A stretch of DNA of 64,000 nucleotides from an uncultured Propionivibrio sp. (GTDB lineage Bacteria > Pseudomonadota > Gammaproteobacteria > Burkholderiales > Rhodocyclaceae): NCBI RefSeq assembly GCF_963666255.1, contig NZ_OY762656.1, positions 1,922,001 through 1,986,000 of the forward strand, given 5' to 3'. The translations under genes were made by a program, and so were the position numbers. A model generated the notes under the pieces. The model made no database searches, was not told the origin of the DNA, and worked only from the letters and a program-made list of their open reading frames with translations. Of this stretch, positions 39,005 through 47,396 are shown piece after piece (positions within the stretch are counted from its first letter, which is position 1; each line of letters starts with the position of its first letter).

Positions 39005-39139
39005 TCAGCCGCGGGCGTTCGCACCATTGTTGTGATGGTTCACTTGCCAGGTGTCGCGAATCCAGTTGGCGGCCAGCTCGATGGCATACGGCGCGGTGGC
39101 TCCTACGGTGAGCAAGGCAAAGACTTCGTCCCATTCCAT
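39005..39139 (-). CDS. Small hypothetical protein (44 aa)
   Basis: The frame from ATG 39139 to TGA 39005 is preceded by an excellent ribosome binding site (AAAGGAGG, 5 nt spacing). The product MEWDEVFALLTVGATAPYAI... has an acidic start, a hydrophobic helix (about 7-26), a Trp-containing segment and an Asn/His-rich end. Codon third positions are GC-rich like neighbouring genes. No family is recognised. Confidence 0.5.
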   Translation of the reverse strand: MEWDEVFALLTVGATAPYAIELAANWIRDTWQVNHHNNGANARG

Positions 39140-39296
39140 GATGGCCTCCTTTCAATTCGAGTGACAAGCGACCTTACGCAAGATCGATGCCAGATTGGAT
39201 TGCGATCGCCGGGAAAAGTTTCCTTTGCCTCGATATGTCATTGACGTCACCCCAGCCCTCGCCGATACTCACCCTCTTTTGTGCCCCCGGGACCTC

Positions 39297-40175
39297 ATGA
39301 CACATCGCCGCGCCGTCAGCCTGTTGATCCTGGCCACCCTGCTCTGGAGCATTGCCGGGGTGGTGACACGCCAGCTCGATGCGGCGCGCAGTTTTGAGGT
39401 GACCTTCTGGCGCAGCCTGTTCAACGCACTGGCATTGGTGCTGGCCTTGAGCGTCATGCGCGGCGCCGGGTTCTGGAGCGGGTTCCGCCGGGCGGGCTGG
39501 CCGGTGTGGATGTCGGGCGTCTGCTGGGCACTGATGTATACCGCTTTCATGGTGGCGATGACACTGACCACGGTCGCCAATGTACTCGTCATGATCGCGC
39601 TCGGACCGCTGGTGACGGCACTCTTCTCCCGCGTCGTTCTCGACCACCGCCTGCCCTGGCGGACCTGGGCAGCGATCGTGCTGGCCGGCGGCGGCATTGC
39701 CTGGATGTACGGCGCCGAGGCGCTTTCGGGGGTGTCGCTGGTCGGCACCGTGGTGGCCGGTGTCGTGCCGCTGGCGGCTGCGGTCAACTGGATCGTGCTG
39801 CAGTTCGTCGCCTCGCGCTCGCAGTCCGGCGCCGATATGCCGGACATGATGCCAGCCGTGCTGATCGGCGCCACGCTGTCGGCGGCGGCGACGCTGCCGG
39901 TCGCGCTGCCGCTGCAGGCCTCGCTGCACGACGTCGTCTGGCTGGCGCTGCTCGGCGTCGTCCAGCTGGCGATTCCCTGCCTCATCGTCGTGCGCCTGTC
40001 GCGCGAACTGCCGGCTGCCGAAATCAGCCTCTACGACCTGCTCGAAGTGATCTTCGGCGTCACCTGGGCCTGGCTCTGGGGCGGGGAAACGCCATCGGCA
40101 TCGACGCTGCTCGGCGGCGGTCTTGTCATCGTCGCGCTCGTCTTCAACGAGATGCTGGCGCTGCGCCGGACCTGA
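39297..40175 (+). CDS. EamA/DMT-superfamily transporter
   Basis: A 292-residue inner-membrane protein with ten predicted helices in two EamA repeats (LLILATLLWSIAGVVTRQLD opens the first; VVPLAAAVNWIVLQFVASRS opens the second). Acidic and Pro-Glu features of the last repeat are seen in AEISLYDLLEVIFGVTWAWL. Relatives export amino acids or metabolites. ATG 39297 starts the conserved N-terminus; the open frame extends to 39195 without homology. Substrate unknown. Confidence 0.9.
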   Translation: MTHRRAVSLLILATLLWSIAGVVTRQLDAARSFEVTFWRSLFNALALVLALSVMRGAGFWSGFRRAGWPVWMSGVCWALMYTAFMVAMTLTTVANVLVMIALGPLVTALFSRVVLDHRLPWRTWAAIVLAGGGIAWMYGAEALSGVSLVGTVVAGVVPLAAAVNWIVLQFVASRSQSGADMPDMMPAVLIGATLSAAATLPVALPLQASLHDVVWLALLGVVQLAIPCLIVVRLSRELPAAEISLYDLLEVIFGVTWAWLWGGETPSASTLLGGGLVIVALVFNEMLALRRT

Positions 40176-40319
40176 ACGGCGGCACCGCACGGTCGTCACC
40201 GGCTGGCCAGACCGTCAAGTGATTGTTTTTTCTCTCGGCTGGCACTAAATCCGACTACGGCTGTCAACTACTGCACCGGCTTTCCGGTTTTCCGCAGTGA
40301 CACGCTTGAGGAGGGTGCC

Positions 40320-41333
40320 ATGAAACTGAGAGTTCTGTTTGCCGGCCTGAGTGCCGGGCTGGCCTTGCTGGCGTCGCAGATGGTTTGGGCGCAGCAGCCG
40401 ATTGTCATTAAGTTCAGCCACGTCGTGGCGGCCAATACGCCGAAAGGCAAGGCCGCCGATTTTTTTGCCGCGAAAGCGGCGGAACTGACTGGCGGGCGCG
40501 TCAAGGTCGAGGTCTATCCAAACTCGACGCTGTATAAGGACAAGGAAGAGATCGAGGCGCTGCAGCTCGGTTCGGTACAGATGCTGGCGCCATCGTTGTC
40601 GAAGTTCGGGCCGCTCGGCGTCAAGGAGTTCGAGGCGTTCGACCTGCCTTTCATCTTCGACGGCGTCGACGATTTGCGCAAGGTCACCAACGGGCCGCTC
40701 GGCAAGCAGCTGCTCGACAAGCTCCAGCCCAAGGGCATACTCGGCCTGGCCTATTGGGATAACGGTTTCAAGTCCTTTTCGGCGAACAAGCCGATCCGTA
40801 CGCCGGCCGACCTGAAGGGGCTGAAGATGCGCATCCAGTCGTCCGACGTGCTCAAGACGCAGATGCGCGAACTCGGCGCGTTGCCGCAGGTGATGGCCTT
40901 CGGCGAGACCTACCAGGCACTGCAGACCGGCGTCGTCGATGGTACCGAGAACCCGCACTCGAACCTCTATACGCAGAAGATGCATGAGGTGCAGAAGTAC
41001 GTGACGGTGACCGATCACGGCTATCTCGGTTATGCCGTCATCGTCAATAAGAAGTTCTGGGAAGGCTTGCCGCCGGATATTCGCAAGTCGCTCGAGGAAG
41101 CCATGGCGCAGGCCACGCGCTATGCCAACCAGATTGCCCAGGTGGAGAACGACAACGCGCTCGAGGCGGTGAAAAAGAGCGGCAAGACGACCGTCTATGT
41201 GCCGACGAAGGAAGAGCGCGCCGCGTTCAAGAAGGTGCTGGTCGGCGTGCATAAGAAGATGGAAGCGCGCGTCGGCAAGGAAACGATCGAGGCGATCTAC
41301 AAGGCGACCGGCTTCGATCCGGCGAAACTCTAG
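40320..41333 (+). CDS. dctP: TRAP transporter substrate-binding protein DctP
   Basis: A 337-residue periplasmic binding protein with signal peptide (MKLRVLFAGLSAGLALLASQMVWA). DctP marks include IKFSHVVAANTPKGKAA, VEVYPNSTLYKD, the ligand Arg in LKMRIQSS and the segment GVVDGTENPHSNLYTQKM. Its similarity is to the C4-dicarboxylate type (succinate, fumarate, malate). It is the first gene of dctPQM; GAGGAGG lies before ATG 40320. No dctBD sensor pair is adjacent. Confidence 0.94.
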   Translation: MKLRVLFAGLSAGLALLASQMVWAQQPIVIKFSHVVAANTPKGKAADFFAAKAAELTGGRVKVEVYPNSTLYKDKEEIEALQLGSVQMLAPSLSKFGPLGVKEFEAFDLPFIFDGVDDLRKVTNGPLGKQLLDKLQPKGILGLAYWDNGFKSFSANKPIRTPADLKGLKMRIQSSDVLKTQMRELGALPQVMAFGETYQALQTGVVDGTENPHSNLYTQKMHEVQKYVTVTDHGYLGYAVIVNKKFWEGLPPDIRKSLEEAMAQATRYANQIAQVENDNALEAVKKSGKTTVYVPTKEERAAFKKVLVGVHKKMEARVGKETIEAIYKATGFDPAKL

Positions 41334-41388
41334 GCATATGCGGGTGGCCTGTCCAGGTGGCAGGCCACCCGTCGCAGGAGGAGGGGTC

Positions 41389-41991
41389 ATGAAGTTTCTG
41401 GATCATCTCGAGGAGTGGCTGATCGCCTTCCTCATGGGCGCTGCGACGCTGATCATCTTTGCCGCCGTCATGCATCGCTATCTGTCGGGCGTCGCCATTC
41501 CCGGTCTGCAGGACTGGCTGATCTCGCTCGATTTTTCCTGGGCGCAGGAGCTGTGCATCATCATGTTCGTGTGGATGGCCAAGTTCGGCGCAGCCTACGG
41601 CGTGCGCACCGGCATCCACGTCGGCGTCGATGTGCTGATCAACCGGCTGCGGCCGGAGGTGCGCGCGCGCTTCGTCATCTTCGGCCTGCTCGCCGGCGCG
41701 CTCTTTACCGGCGTCGTTGCCTGCTTCGGCGCCATCTTCGTCTGGGAGAACGGTTTTCACTACGCGCTCCTGAGCCATATCGGTGCCGGCGTCTCGGCGT
41801 TGTCGGCAGGGCCGACGACGCCCGACCTCGAATGGCCGACCTGGCTCGTCTATAGCGCGATTCCGCTCGGTTCCTCGCTGATGTGTTTCCGCTTCCTGCA
41901 GGTGGCGTGGCGATTCGTGCAGACCGGCGAATTGCCGCATCACGATCACGGTCATGTCGATGGCATCGACGGTGAGGAGGATGCGCGATGA
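41389..41991 (+). CDS. dctQ: TRAP transporter small membrane subunit DctQ
   Basis: A 200-residue four-helix membrane protein. It has the DctQ-type amphipathic start (MKFLDHLEEWLIAFLMGAAT), the segment WAQELCIIMFVWMAKFGAAYGVRTGIHVGVDV (in parts) and a His/Asp-rich cytoplasmic end (PHHDHGHVDGIDGEED). AGGAGGAGGGG precedes ATG 41389. The stop overlaps the dctM start (ATGA, 41988-41991), so the two membrane subunits are co-translated. Confidence 0.92.
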   Translation: MKFLDHLEEWLIAFLMGAATLIIFAAVMHRYLSGVAIPGLQDWLISLDFSWAQELCIIMFVWMAKFGAAYGVRTGIHVGVDVLINRLRPEVRARFVIFGLLAGALFTGVVACFGAIFVWENGFHYALLSHIGAGVSALSAGPTTPDLEWPTWLVYSAIPLGSSLMCFRFLQVAWRFVQTGELPHHDHGHVDGIDGEEDAR

Positions 41992-43667
41992 ATGCGACGA
42001 TCATTTTCCTGCTGTTGCTCGGGCTCATGCTGACCGGCATGCCGATCAGCATATCGCTTGGCCTCGCCGTGCTCAGCTTTCTCTTCCTGTTCACTCAGGT
42101 GCCGCTCGAATCGGTGGCGCTCAAGCTGTTCACGGGGATCGAGAAGTTCGAGATCATGGCGATTCCCTTCTTCATCCTCGCCGGCAATTTCCTCACGCAC
42201 GGGGGCGTCGCGCGGCGGATGATCCGCTTCGCCACGGCGCTCGTCGGGCACTGGCCGGGCGGTCTCGGGCTGGCCGGCGTGCTTGCCTGCGCCCTGTTCG
42301 CGGCGATCTCGGGATCGAGTCCGGCGACCGTCGTCGCGATCGGTTCGATCCTGCTGCCGGCGATGGTCAAGGCGGGATTCCCGAACAAGTTCGGCGCCGG
42401 CGTCATCACCACCTCGGGCGCGCTCGGCATCCTGATCCCGCCGTCGATCGTCATGGTCATGTATTCGGTCGCGACCAACACCTCGGTCGGCGCGCTGTTC
42501 ATGGCCGGCGTGCTGCCCGGCCTGCTGCTGGCGCTGGTGCTCGGGCTGGTGACCTGGTACCGGGCGTGGAAGTTCGGCTATCCGCGCGCCAAGCTCTTCG
42601 CCGAGCGCAGCAATTCGCAGGCCTCGATCGGCGCCCTGTTCGGGGCGTACTTCGCGCTGATCTTCACCGCCGTGCCGCCGCTCATCGTTGGCAGCCTGCT
42701 CGCCGAAGTCTTGCCGAGCAGCGGGCTGTCCTACCTGATTGCCGGCTTTGGCTGGTTGCTGGCGGCGCCGTGGACAACGCGCAACAAATGGATCATCCGC
42801 TTCGTCTATGTCGTGCTCAATGTCATCGGCGTACCGATGGCGCTCAGCCTCGGCATTCTCCATCTGCTCGACGGCGTGCCGACGACGATGGCGATGGCCG
42901 TGCCGACGGCGGTGACGGTCGGCTGGCTCTTGCTGATCCAGGCCTGCGGCGCGCACTCGAAGATCGCGCCGACTTTCCGCTTCGAATTGATGTGGGAGTC
43001 GCTCGAGGTCTGGCGCGTCTATTGGGAGAGCATCTGGGGCCTGTTGCTGATCCTGGTCGTCATGGGCGGCATCTATGCCGGCCTGTTCACTCCGACCGAG
43101 GCGGCGGCGATGAGCGCGGTCTATGCATTTGTCGTCGCGGTCTTCGTGTACAAGGATCTCAAGCTCGCCGACGTGCCGCGCGTGCTCCTGTCGTCGGCGA
43201 ACATGTCGGCGATGCTGCTCTACATCATCACCAATGCCGTGCTCTTCTCGTTCATCATGACGAACGAGAATATCCCGCAGGCGCTGGCCGACTGGATGCT
43301 CGGCAACGGGCTCGGCCACATCGCCTTCCTGCTGGCGGTGAACGTCGTCCTGCTGGTTGCCGGCAACTTCATGGAGCCGTCGTCGATCGTGCTGATCTTC
43401 GCGCCGATCCTCTTCCCGGTGGCGATGAAGCTCGGCATCGATCCGGTGCATTTCGGCATCATCATGGTCGTCAACATGGAGGTCGGCATGTGTCACCCGC
43501 CGGTCGGCCTCAATCTCTACGTCGCCTCGGGCATCACGCGCATGGGCATCACCGAGTTGACCGTCGCGGTCTGGCCGTGGCTCCTGTCGATGCTCGGCTT
43601 CCTGGTGCTGGTGACCTACTGGCCGGGATTGTCGATCTGGCTGCCGAAGGTGCTCGGCATGATGTAG
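41988..43667 (+). CDS. dctM: TRAP transporter large permease DctM, enlarged by an internal insertion
   Basis: A 559-residue permease that drives Na+- or H+-coupled uptake. Family motifs are GLMLTGMPISISLGLAVLSF, GSSPATVVAIGSILLPAM, GILIPPSIVMVMYS, GGIYAGLFTPTEAAAMS and NMEVGMCHPPVGLNLY. Usual DctM proteins have about 430 residues. The extra length is a block around residues 215-335 between the first and second halves, with about four more hydrophobic segments (LFGAYFALIFTAVPPLIVG, VVLNVIGVPMALSLGILHLL). The frame is intact, so this is a larger variant and not a fusion error. Confidence 0.92.
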   Translation: MNATIIFLLLLGLMLTGMPISISLGLAVLSFLFLFTQVPLESVALKLFTGIEKFEIMAIPFFILAGNFLTHGGVARRMIRFATALVGHWPGGLGLAGVLACALFAAISGSSPATVVAIGSILLPAMVKAGFPNKFGAGVITTSGALGILIPPSIVMVMYSVATNTSVGALFMAGVLPGLLLALVLGLVTWYRAWKFGYPRAKLFAERSNSQASIGALFGAYFALIFTAVPPLIVGSLLAEVLPSSGLSYLIAGFGWLLAAPWTTRNKWIIRFVYVVLNVIGVPMALSLGILHLLDGVPTTMAMAVPTAVTVGWLLLIQACGAHSKIAPTFRFELMWESLEVWRVYWESIWGLLLILVVMGGIYAGLFTPTEAAAMSAVYAFVVAVFVYKDLKLADVPRVLLSSANMSAMLLYIITNAVLFSFIMTNENIPQALADWMLGNGLGHIAFLLAVNVVLLVAGNFMEPSSIVLIFAPILFPVAMKLGIDPVHFGIIMVVNMEVGMCHPPVGLNLYVASGITRMGITELTVAVWPWLLSMLGFLVLVTYWPGLSIWLPKVLGMM

Positions 43668-43679
43668 GTGGTGCCGGGA

Positions 43680-44084
43680 TCATGCTCCCGGCATTGACGA
43701 GAACTGGTCGCCGACGACCTGCCAGCGGTCGTCGGCGCGGACCAGGAACATCAGGTCGCGGCCGCGGTCCCGGCAACGCCGTCCCGACATCTCATAGTCG
43801 ATGTCGTAATCATAGGAAACGACGGCGGCCTCGTCATACACGCGAATTGCCGGGTCGATTTCCTGCCAGTGATGAACCCGCGCGGCGGCAACGAAGCCTT
43901 TCCAGCCGGCGAGGCAGGCTGCCTGGCCGTCGAGCCGCTGACGGTCGACCGGGGTGACGGCAATCATCCGCGCATGAAAGTAGCGTTCAAGCGCGTCGGG
44001 ATTGCCTCGCGTCCAGGCGGCGTTGAGTGCGCGGACGGTGGCCCAGATGTCGCGTTCGGTCGGGTCGCTGAATGTCGTTTCCAT
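43680..44084 (-). CDS. SnoaL/NTF2-like protein (DUF4440 type)
   Basis: A 134-residue cone-shaped alpha+beta barrel protein. The start ERDIWATVRALNAAWTRGNPDALERYF and the end GRDLMFLVRADDRWQVVGDQFS are typical of SnoaL-like/DUF4440 domains. GAGAGG precedes ATG 44084. It lies 10 nt after the isochorismatase-family gene and is probably co-transcribed with it under the divergent AraC-type regulator. Function unknown; it may bind the same small molecule. Confidence 0.8.
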   Translation of the reverse strand: METTFSDPTERDIWATVRALNAAWTRGNPDALERYFHARMIAVTPVDRQRLDGQAACLAGWKGFVAAARVHHWQEIDPAIRVYDEAAVVSYDYDIDYEMSGRRCRDRGRDLMFLVRADDRWQVVGDQFSSMPGA

Positions 44085-44094
44085 TGTCGGCCTC

Positions 44095-44691
44095 TCACTC
44101 TTCGATGTCGGCAGCATGCCACGCAATGCGCGCCATGGTATCGGACAGCCCGACGAGGCAGGCCGCCTGAAGTGCTTCGGCCCGGATGACGCCGCCGCGT
44201 CCGTCCGGCAGGTCGCGCGTCGCCGTCGCCGGCGCCAGCACCGTGCAGACATAACCGAGTTCTCGGGCGGCGCGGACGGTCGAACTGACGCAGTTGTGCG
44301 TCATGAAGCCGATGACGATCAGTTGTTGGCGTCCGGCAGCGGCGAGCGCGGCCTCTAGCCCGGTGCCGTTGAAGGCGTTGGCGAAGGTCTTTTCGATGAC
44401 GGTTTCGCCGGTCTGCGGGATCAGCGGCGCGGCCGGGTCGGAGCCCGGCGTGCCCGGCGCGAACAGCGGGCCGGCGCCGCGATGCAGGATGTGGATGACC
44501 GGCGTGCCGGCGCGCCGGGCGCGGGCCAGCAGCACGCCGCCGACGGCGAGGGCAGCGTCGATGCCGGCGAGCGGCAGGGCGCCGTCGACGTATTCGCGCT
44601 GGGCGTCGATGACGAGCAGCGTTGCGTCGGCGAGGTGGGCAACCGGCGGCGTGGCGCCGAGTCGGGCGAGCAGGGTCTGAGGGGCTGGCAT
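44095..44691 (-). CDS. Isochorismatase-family cysteine hydrolase
   Basis: A 198-residue hydrolase with the catalytic triad of the family: Asp in LLVIDAQREYV, Lys in VIEKTFANAF and Cys in FMTHNCVSSTVRAA, preceded by the usual non-proline cis-peptide region. Members hydrolyse amides, imides or isochorismate. ATG 44691 starts the homologous part; longer open frames overlap the divergent regulator. The divergent GlxA-type regulator and the SnoaL-like partner suggest a small catabolic unit for an amide-like compound. Confidence 0.88.
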   Translation of the reverse strand: MPAPQTLLARLGATPPVAHLADATLLVIDAQREYVDGALPLAGIDAALAVGGVLLARARRAGTPVIHILHRGAGPLFAPGTPGSDPAAPLIPQTGETVIEKTFANAFNGTGLEAALAAAGRQQLIVIGFMTHNCVSSTVRAARELGYVCTVLAPATATRDLPDGRGGVIRAEALQAACLVGLSDTMARIAWHAADIEE

Positions 44692-44787
44692 GGCGATCTC
44701 CGTGAGTGAAGGGACTGCTGCCGAGGATGCCACTGCGAGGGAGGTTTGCCGAGTGGCATAATGGACAAAAATCATGCGGAATCTGCC

Positions 44788-45753
44788 ATGCCTCGTCTTG
44801 CCCTGATCGTCGAACCTGGAGCCACGCCGTCGAGCGTCACGTTGACGCTCGACATGATCGGCATCGCCCAGCGCTATCCCGAGGGCGCCGCCTGCCGTTT
44901 CGATGTGTTCTCGCAGCACGGCGGCCCGGTGTCGCTCTCATCGCGGGTGGCGGTGGACACCGAGGCGCTGCCCGACCGCCTCGATGGCTATGCGGCGGTC
45001 ATCGTTCCGGGTTTCTTTGCCGAGGATCTCCCGGCGCTGGTCCAGTCATTGGCGACGCACTGGCCGCCGGTGATTGCCCGGCTGCGCGCCCTGCCGGCGG
45101 AGACGCTGGTCGCGGCGAGCTGCTACGGCACCTTCGTGCTTGGCGAGAGCGGGTTGCTCGACGGCGGCGACGCGACGACGACCTGGTGGCTGGCCGATGC
45201 CTTCCGGCTGCGGTATCCGGCGGTGCGACTCGACGCCGGTCCGGCGGTCGTCGATAACGGCCGCTGCCTGACGGCCGGCGCGATGACGGCGCATGCCGAC
45301 CTCTGCCTGCAGGTGCTGCGCCGGCTGTTCGGCGCGGCGCTGGCGCGCGCCGTTGCCAGCATCATGCTGATCGACGGCCTGCGCGTGTCACAGCGTCCGT
45401 TCATGTCGGTGCGGCGGCAGTTCGATGACCGCCTTGTCCAGCAGGCAGCCGACTGGCTGGCGCGGCATGCAGCGACGGCGGTGACGGCGCAGGCGCTCGC
45501 GGAGGCGCTGCATGTCAGCTATCGCACCCTGCACCGTCGTTTCCGCGCGGCGGTCGGCATGCCGCCGCTCGCCTATCTGCAGGAGTTGCGTGTCGAGCAG
45601 GCCAAAGCCCTGCTTGAGGCGACATCAAAGGGTTTCGACGAGATCGTCGCCGCGGTCGGCTACAGCGATGCACCGGCGTTTCGTCGCCTGTTCCAGCGCC
45701 AGGTCGGGCTGAGTCCGGCGCAGTATCGGGCCTGGTGGCGGCGCGCCGAATGA
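44788..45753 (+). CDS. GlxA-type AraC-family transcriptional regulator with DJ-1/PfpI-like domain
   Basis: A 321-residue regulator. The N-terminal glutamine-amidotransferase-like domain has LALIVEPGATPSSVTLTLDM and the nucleophile-elbow segment VAASCYGTFVLGESGLLDGG, and the C-terminal AraC domain has two helix-turn-helix motifs (AQALAEALHVSYRTLHRRFRA and FDEIVAAVGYSDAPAFRRLFQ). ATG 44788 is chosen at the domain start with GGAA upstream; ATG 44761 would add nine residues. It diverges from the isochorismatase gene by 96 nt and is probably its activator. Confidence 0.9.
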   Translation: MPRLALIVEPGATPSSVTLTLDMIGIAQRYPEGAACRFDVFSQHGGPVSLSSRVAVDTEALPDRLDGYAAVIVPGFFAEDLPALVQSLATHWPPVIARLRALPAETLVAASCYGTFVLGESGLLDGGDATTTWWLADAFRLRYPAVRLDAGPAVVDNGRCLTAGAMTAHADLCLQVLRRLFGAALARAVASIMLIDGLRVSQRPFMSVRRQFDDRLVQQAADWLARHAATAVTAQALAEALHVSYRTLHRRFRAAVGMPPLAYLQELRVEQAKALLEATSKGFDEIVAAVGYSDAPAFRRLFQRQVGLSPAQYRAWWRRAE

Positions 45754-45803
45754 GGCGTCGCGGCGCGTGGTGAAACACCGCTGCCACTGAATTGAGCACA
45801 CCT

Positions 45804-45834
45804 TAAAAAGCCTTATGCGAGAACGGGCTAAGGC
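45804..45834 (-). terminator. Probable terminator of the ferritin gene
   Basis: On the minus strand GCCTTA and TAAGGC pair around a 13-nt loop that can pair further, and a TTTTT tract follows. It lies about 100 nt after the ferritin stop. Confidence 0.6.
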
Positions 45835-45847
45835 GTGAATCCAGTCC

Positions 45848-45882
45848 TTGTCCACAGACTTGTCGACGGCTTCTGTGGACAG
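45848..45882. repeat. Inverted repeat with two DnaA-box-like 9-mers
   Basis: TTGTCCACA (45848-45856) and, inverted, CTGTCCACA (45874-45882) each match the DnaA box TTATCCACA closely. Together they form a 9-bp inverted repeat (TGTCCACAG/CTGTGGACA). It lies between the ferritin stop and its terminator. Whether it binds DnaA or is only an RNA hairpin is unknown. Confidence 0.4.
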
Positions 45883-45935
45883 GACGACACACGGCCGGGC
45901 GGCGAACCGTCCGGCAGGCGGTGCGGAAGCAGCGT

Positions 45936-46439
45936 TCAGCTGCCGCTCTTGCCGGCGAGCTTGCCGATTTCCTTGTCGACGAAGTACAGGCCCTTGCCTT
46001 CGACGCCGATGATTTCGATCTTGTCGAGAATGCTCTTGAACAGGCGTTCTTCCTCATGCTGCTCGCTGACGTACCACTGCAGGAACTGGAAGCTCGCGAA
46101 ATCCTGTTCGGCGAGGGCTGAAGCGACGAGGCCGTTGATCGCCTTGGTGATCGCCAGTTCGTGCTCGTAGGTGGTCTTGAAGACCTCACCCAGTGATTTG
46201 TACTTGGCCGGCGGTGCCTTGAGCGCGCCGAGGACGGCGAGCGCGCCGGTTTCGGAGACGTAGTCGAAGAGCTTGTGCATGTGCGTCAGTTCTTCGGCGG
46301 CGTGTTCCTTGAGGAAGGCGGCGCTGCCGACGTAGCCCTGATGGTCGCACCAGGCGCTCATTTGCAGGTAGAGGTTCGACGAGTACTGCTCGAGATTGAT
46401 TTGTTTGTTCAGTCGTTCGACCATGTCGCTGCTCAGCAT
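45936..46439 (-). CDS. ftnA: Non-heme ferritin
   Basis: A 167-residue ferritin subunit. The ferroxidase-centre residues are visible in [34 protein letters not shown] and [12 protein letters not shown]. No heme-binding Met or bacterioferritin signature is seen, so it is an FtnA-type protein that oxidises and stores iron as a 24-mer. CGGAGGTCAAC precedes ATG 46439. The open frame extends far upstream over the divergent glucokinase but only this part has homology. Confidence 0.93.
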   Translation of the reverse strand: MLSSDMVERLNKQINLEQYSSNLYLQMSAWCDHQGYVGSAAFLKEHAAEELTHMHKLFDYVSETGALAVLGALKAPPAKYKSLGEVFKTTYEHELAITKAINGLVASALAEQDFASFQFLQWYVSEQHEEERLFKSILDKIEIIGVEGKGLYFVDKEIGKLAGKSGS

Positions 46440-46610
46440 GTTGACCTCCGTGTGTACGATGAAAGAAGCATGGGAGGTCGACCCGGTCGGCGTGGGGAAG
46501 TTCATTTCCCGACGGCGCGTGGGGCTATTTTCGTGGCAGCGCCGCGCCGCCTTGATTTGCGCGGCATAAAGCGCGAGACTCGGGGCTATTCGGACAAGCA
46601 AGGAAAAGGC

Positions 46611-47396
46611 GTGCAGATACTGGGCGTGGATGTGGGCGGGACCGGCATCAAGGCGGCGATCATCGAAACGGCGGACGGGTCGCTGGTAACCGAACGCATC
46701 CGCTTCAGGACGCCGCGTCCGGCGACGCCGGCCTCGGTTGCCGAGGCACTGGCCGAACTGGTCGGGCACATCGGCTGGCAGGGGCCGGTCGGCCTCGGTT
46801 TCCCGGCGGCGATCCAGCACGGCGTCGTTCGTACGGCCGCCAATATCGACGCGTCCTTCATCGGACTGTCGGCCGCCGATCATTTTTCGCAGGCGACCGG
46901 ATGCGAGGTTTTCGTTGCCAACGATGCCGACGTCGCCGGACTCGCCGAAATGCGCTTCGGCGCCGGGCGTGGCCAGGCCGGCGTGGTGCTGATCGTGACG
47001 ATCGGCACCGGGCTGGGGACCGCCTTGTTCAGCGACGGCCACCTGTTGCCGAATACCGAACTTGGACACATCCTGCTGCGCAACGGGCAGGAGGCCGAGC
47101 ATTACGCGTCCGAGGCGGTGCGCGTGAACAAGGATCTCAAGTGGCGGCCCTGGGGCGATCGCCTCAATCTCTATCTGCTGACGATGGAGCAGTTGTTCTG
47201 GCCGGATCGCATCATTCTCGGCGGCGGCGTCAGCGCCAAACTCTACAAATATGCCGCTTCGCTGACGACGCAGGCGCCGGTCGTTGCCGCCAGTTTCCTC
47301 AACCAGGCCGGCATTGTCGGCGCGGCCTTGTTTGCCGAGGCGGAATTGCAGCGCCGGGCCGGCGCTGCAACAGGCTCAGTGCAACAACAGGGGTAG
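46611..47396 (+). CDS. ppgK: Polyphosphate glucokinase (PpgK-type ROK kinase)
   Basis: A 261-residue ROK-fold kinase. The phosphate site [61 protein letters not shown] and the C-terminal [13 protein letters not shown] match actinobacterial polyphosphate glucokinases, which phosphorylate glucose with polyphosphate or ATP. The ROK zinc motif CxCGxxGC is absent, as in PpgK. I use GTG 46611 because AGGAAAAGGC lies directly before it and it starts the domain. The last 21 nt overlap the convergent lrgB gene. It implies use of stored polyphosphate. Confidence 0.87.
   Translation: MQILGVDVGGTGIKAAIIETADGSLVTERIRFRTPRPATPASVAEALAELVGHIGWQGPVGLGFPAAIQHGVVRTAANIDASFIGLSAADHFSQATGCEVFVANDADVAGLAEMRFGAGRGQAGVVLIVTIGTGLGTALFSDGHLLPNTELGHILLRNGQEAEHYASEAVRVNKDLKWRPWGDRLNLYLLTMEQLFWPDRIILGGGVSAKLYKYAASLTTQAPVVAASFLNQAGIVGAALFAEAELQRRAGAATGSVQQQG

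Noticed and set aside
40225-40250. TGGCAC-like element upstream of dctP as a sigma54 promoter
   Set aside because: The required TTGC at -12 spacing is absent.
41952-43496. 514-residue minus-strand frame opposite dctM
   Set aside because: The product is a His/Arg/Asp-rich composition artefact; dctM on the plus strand is unambiguous.
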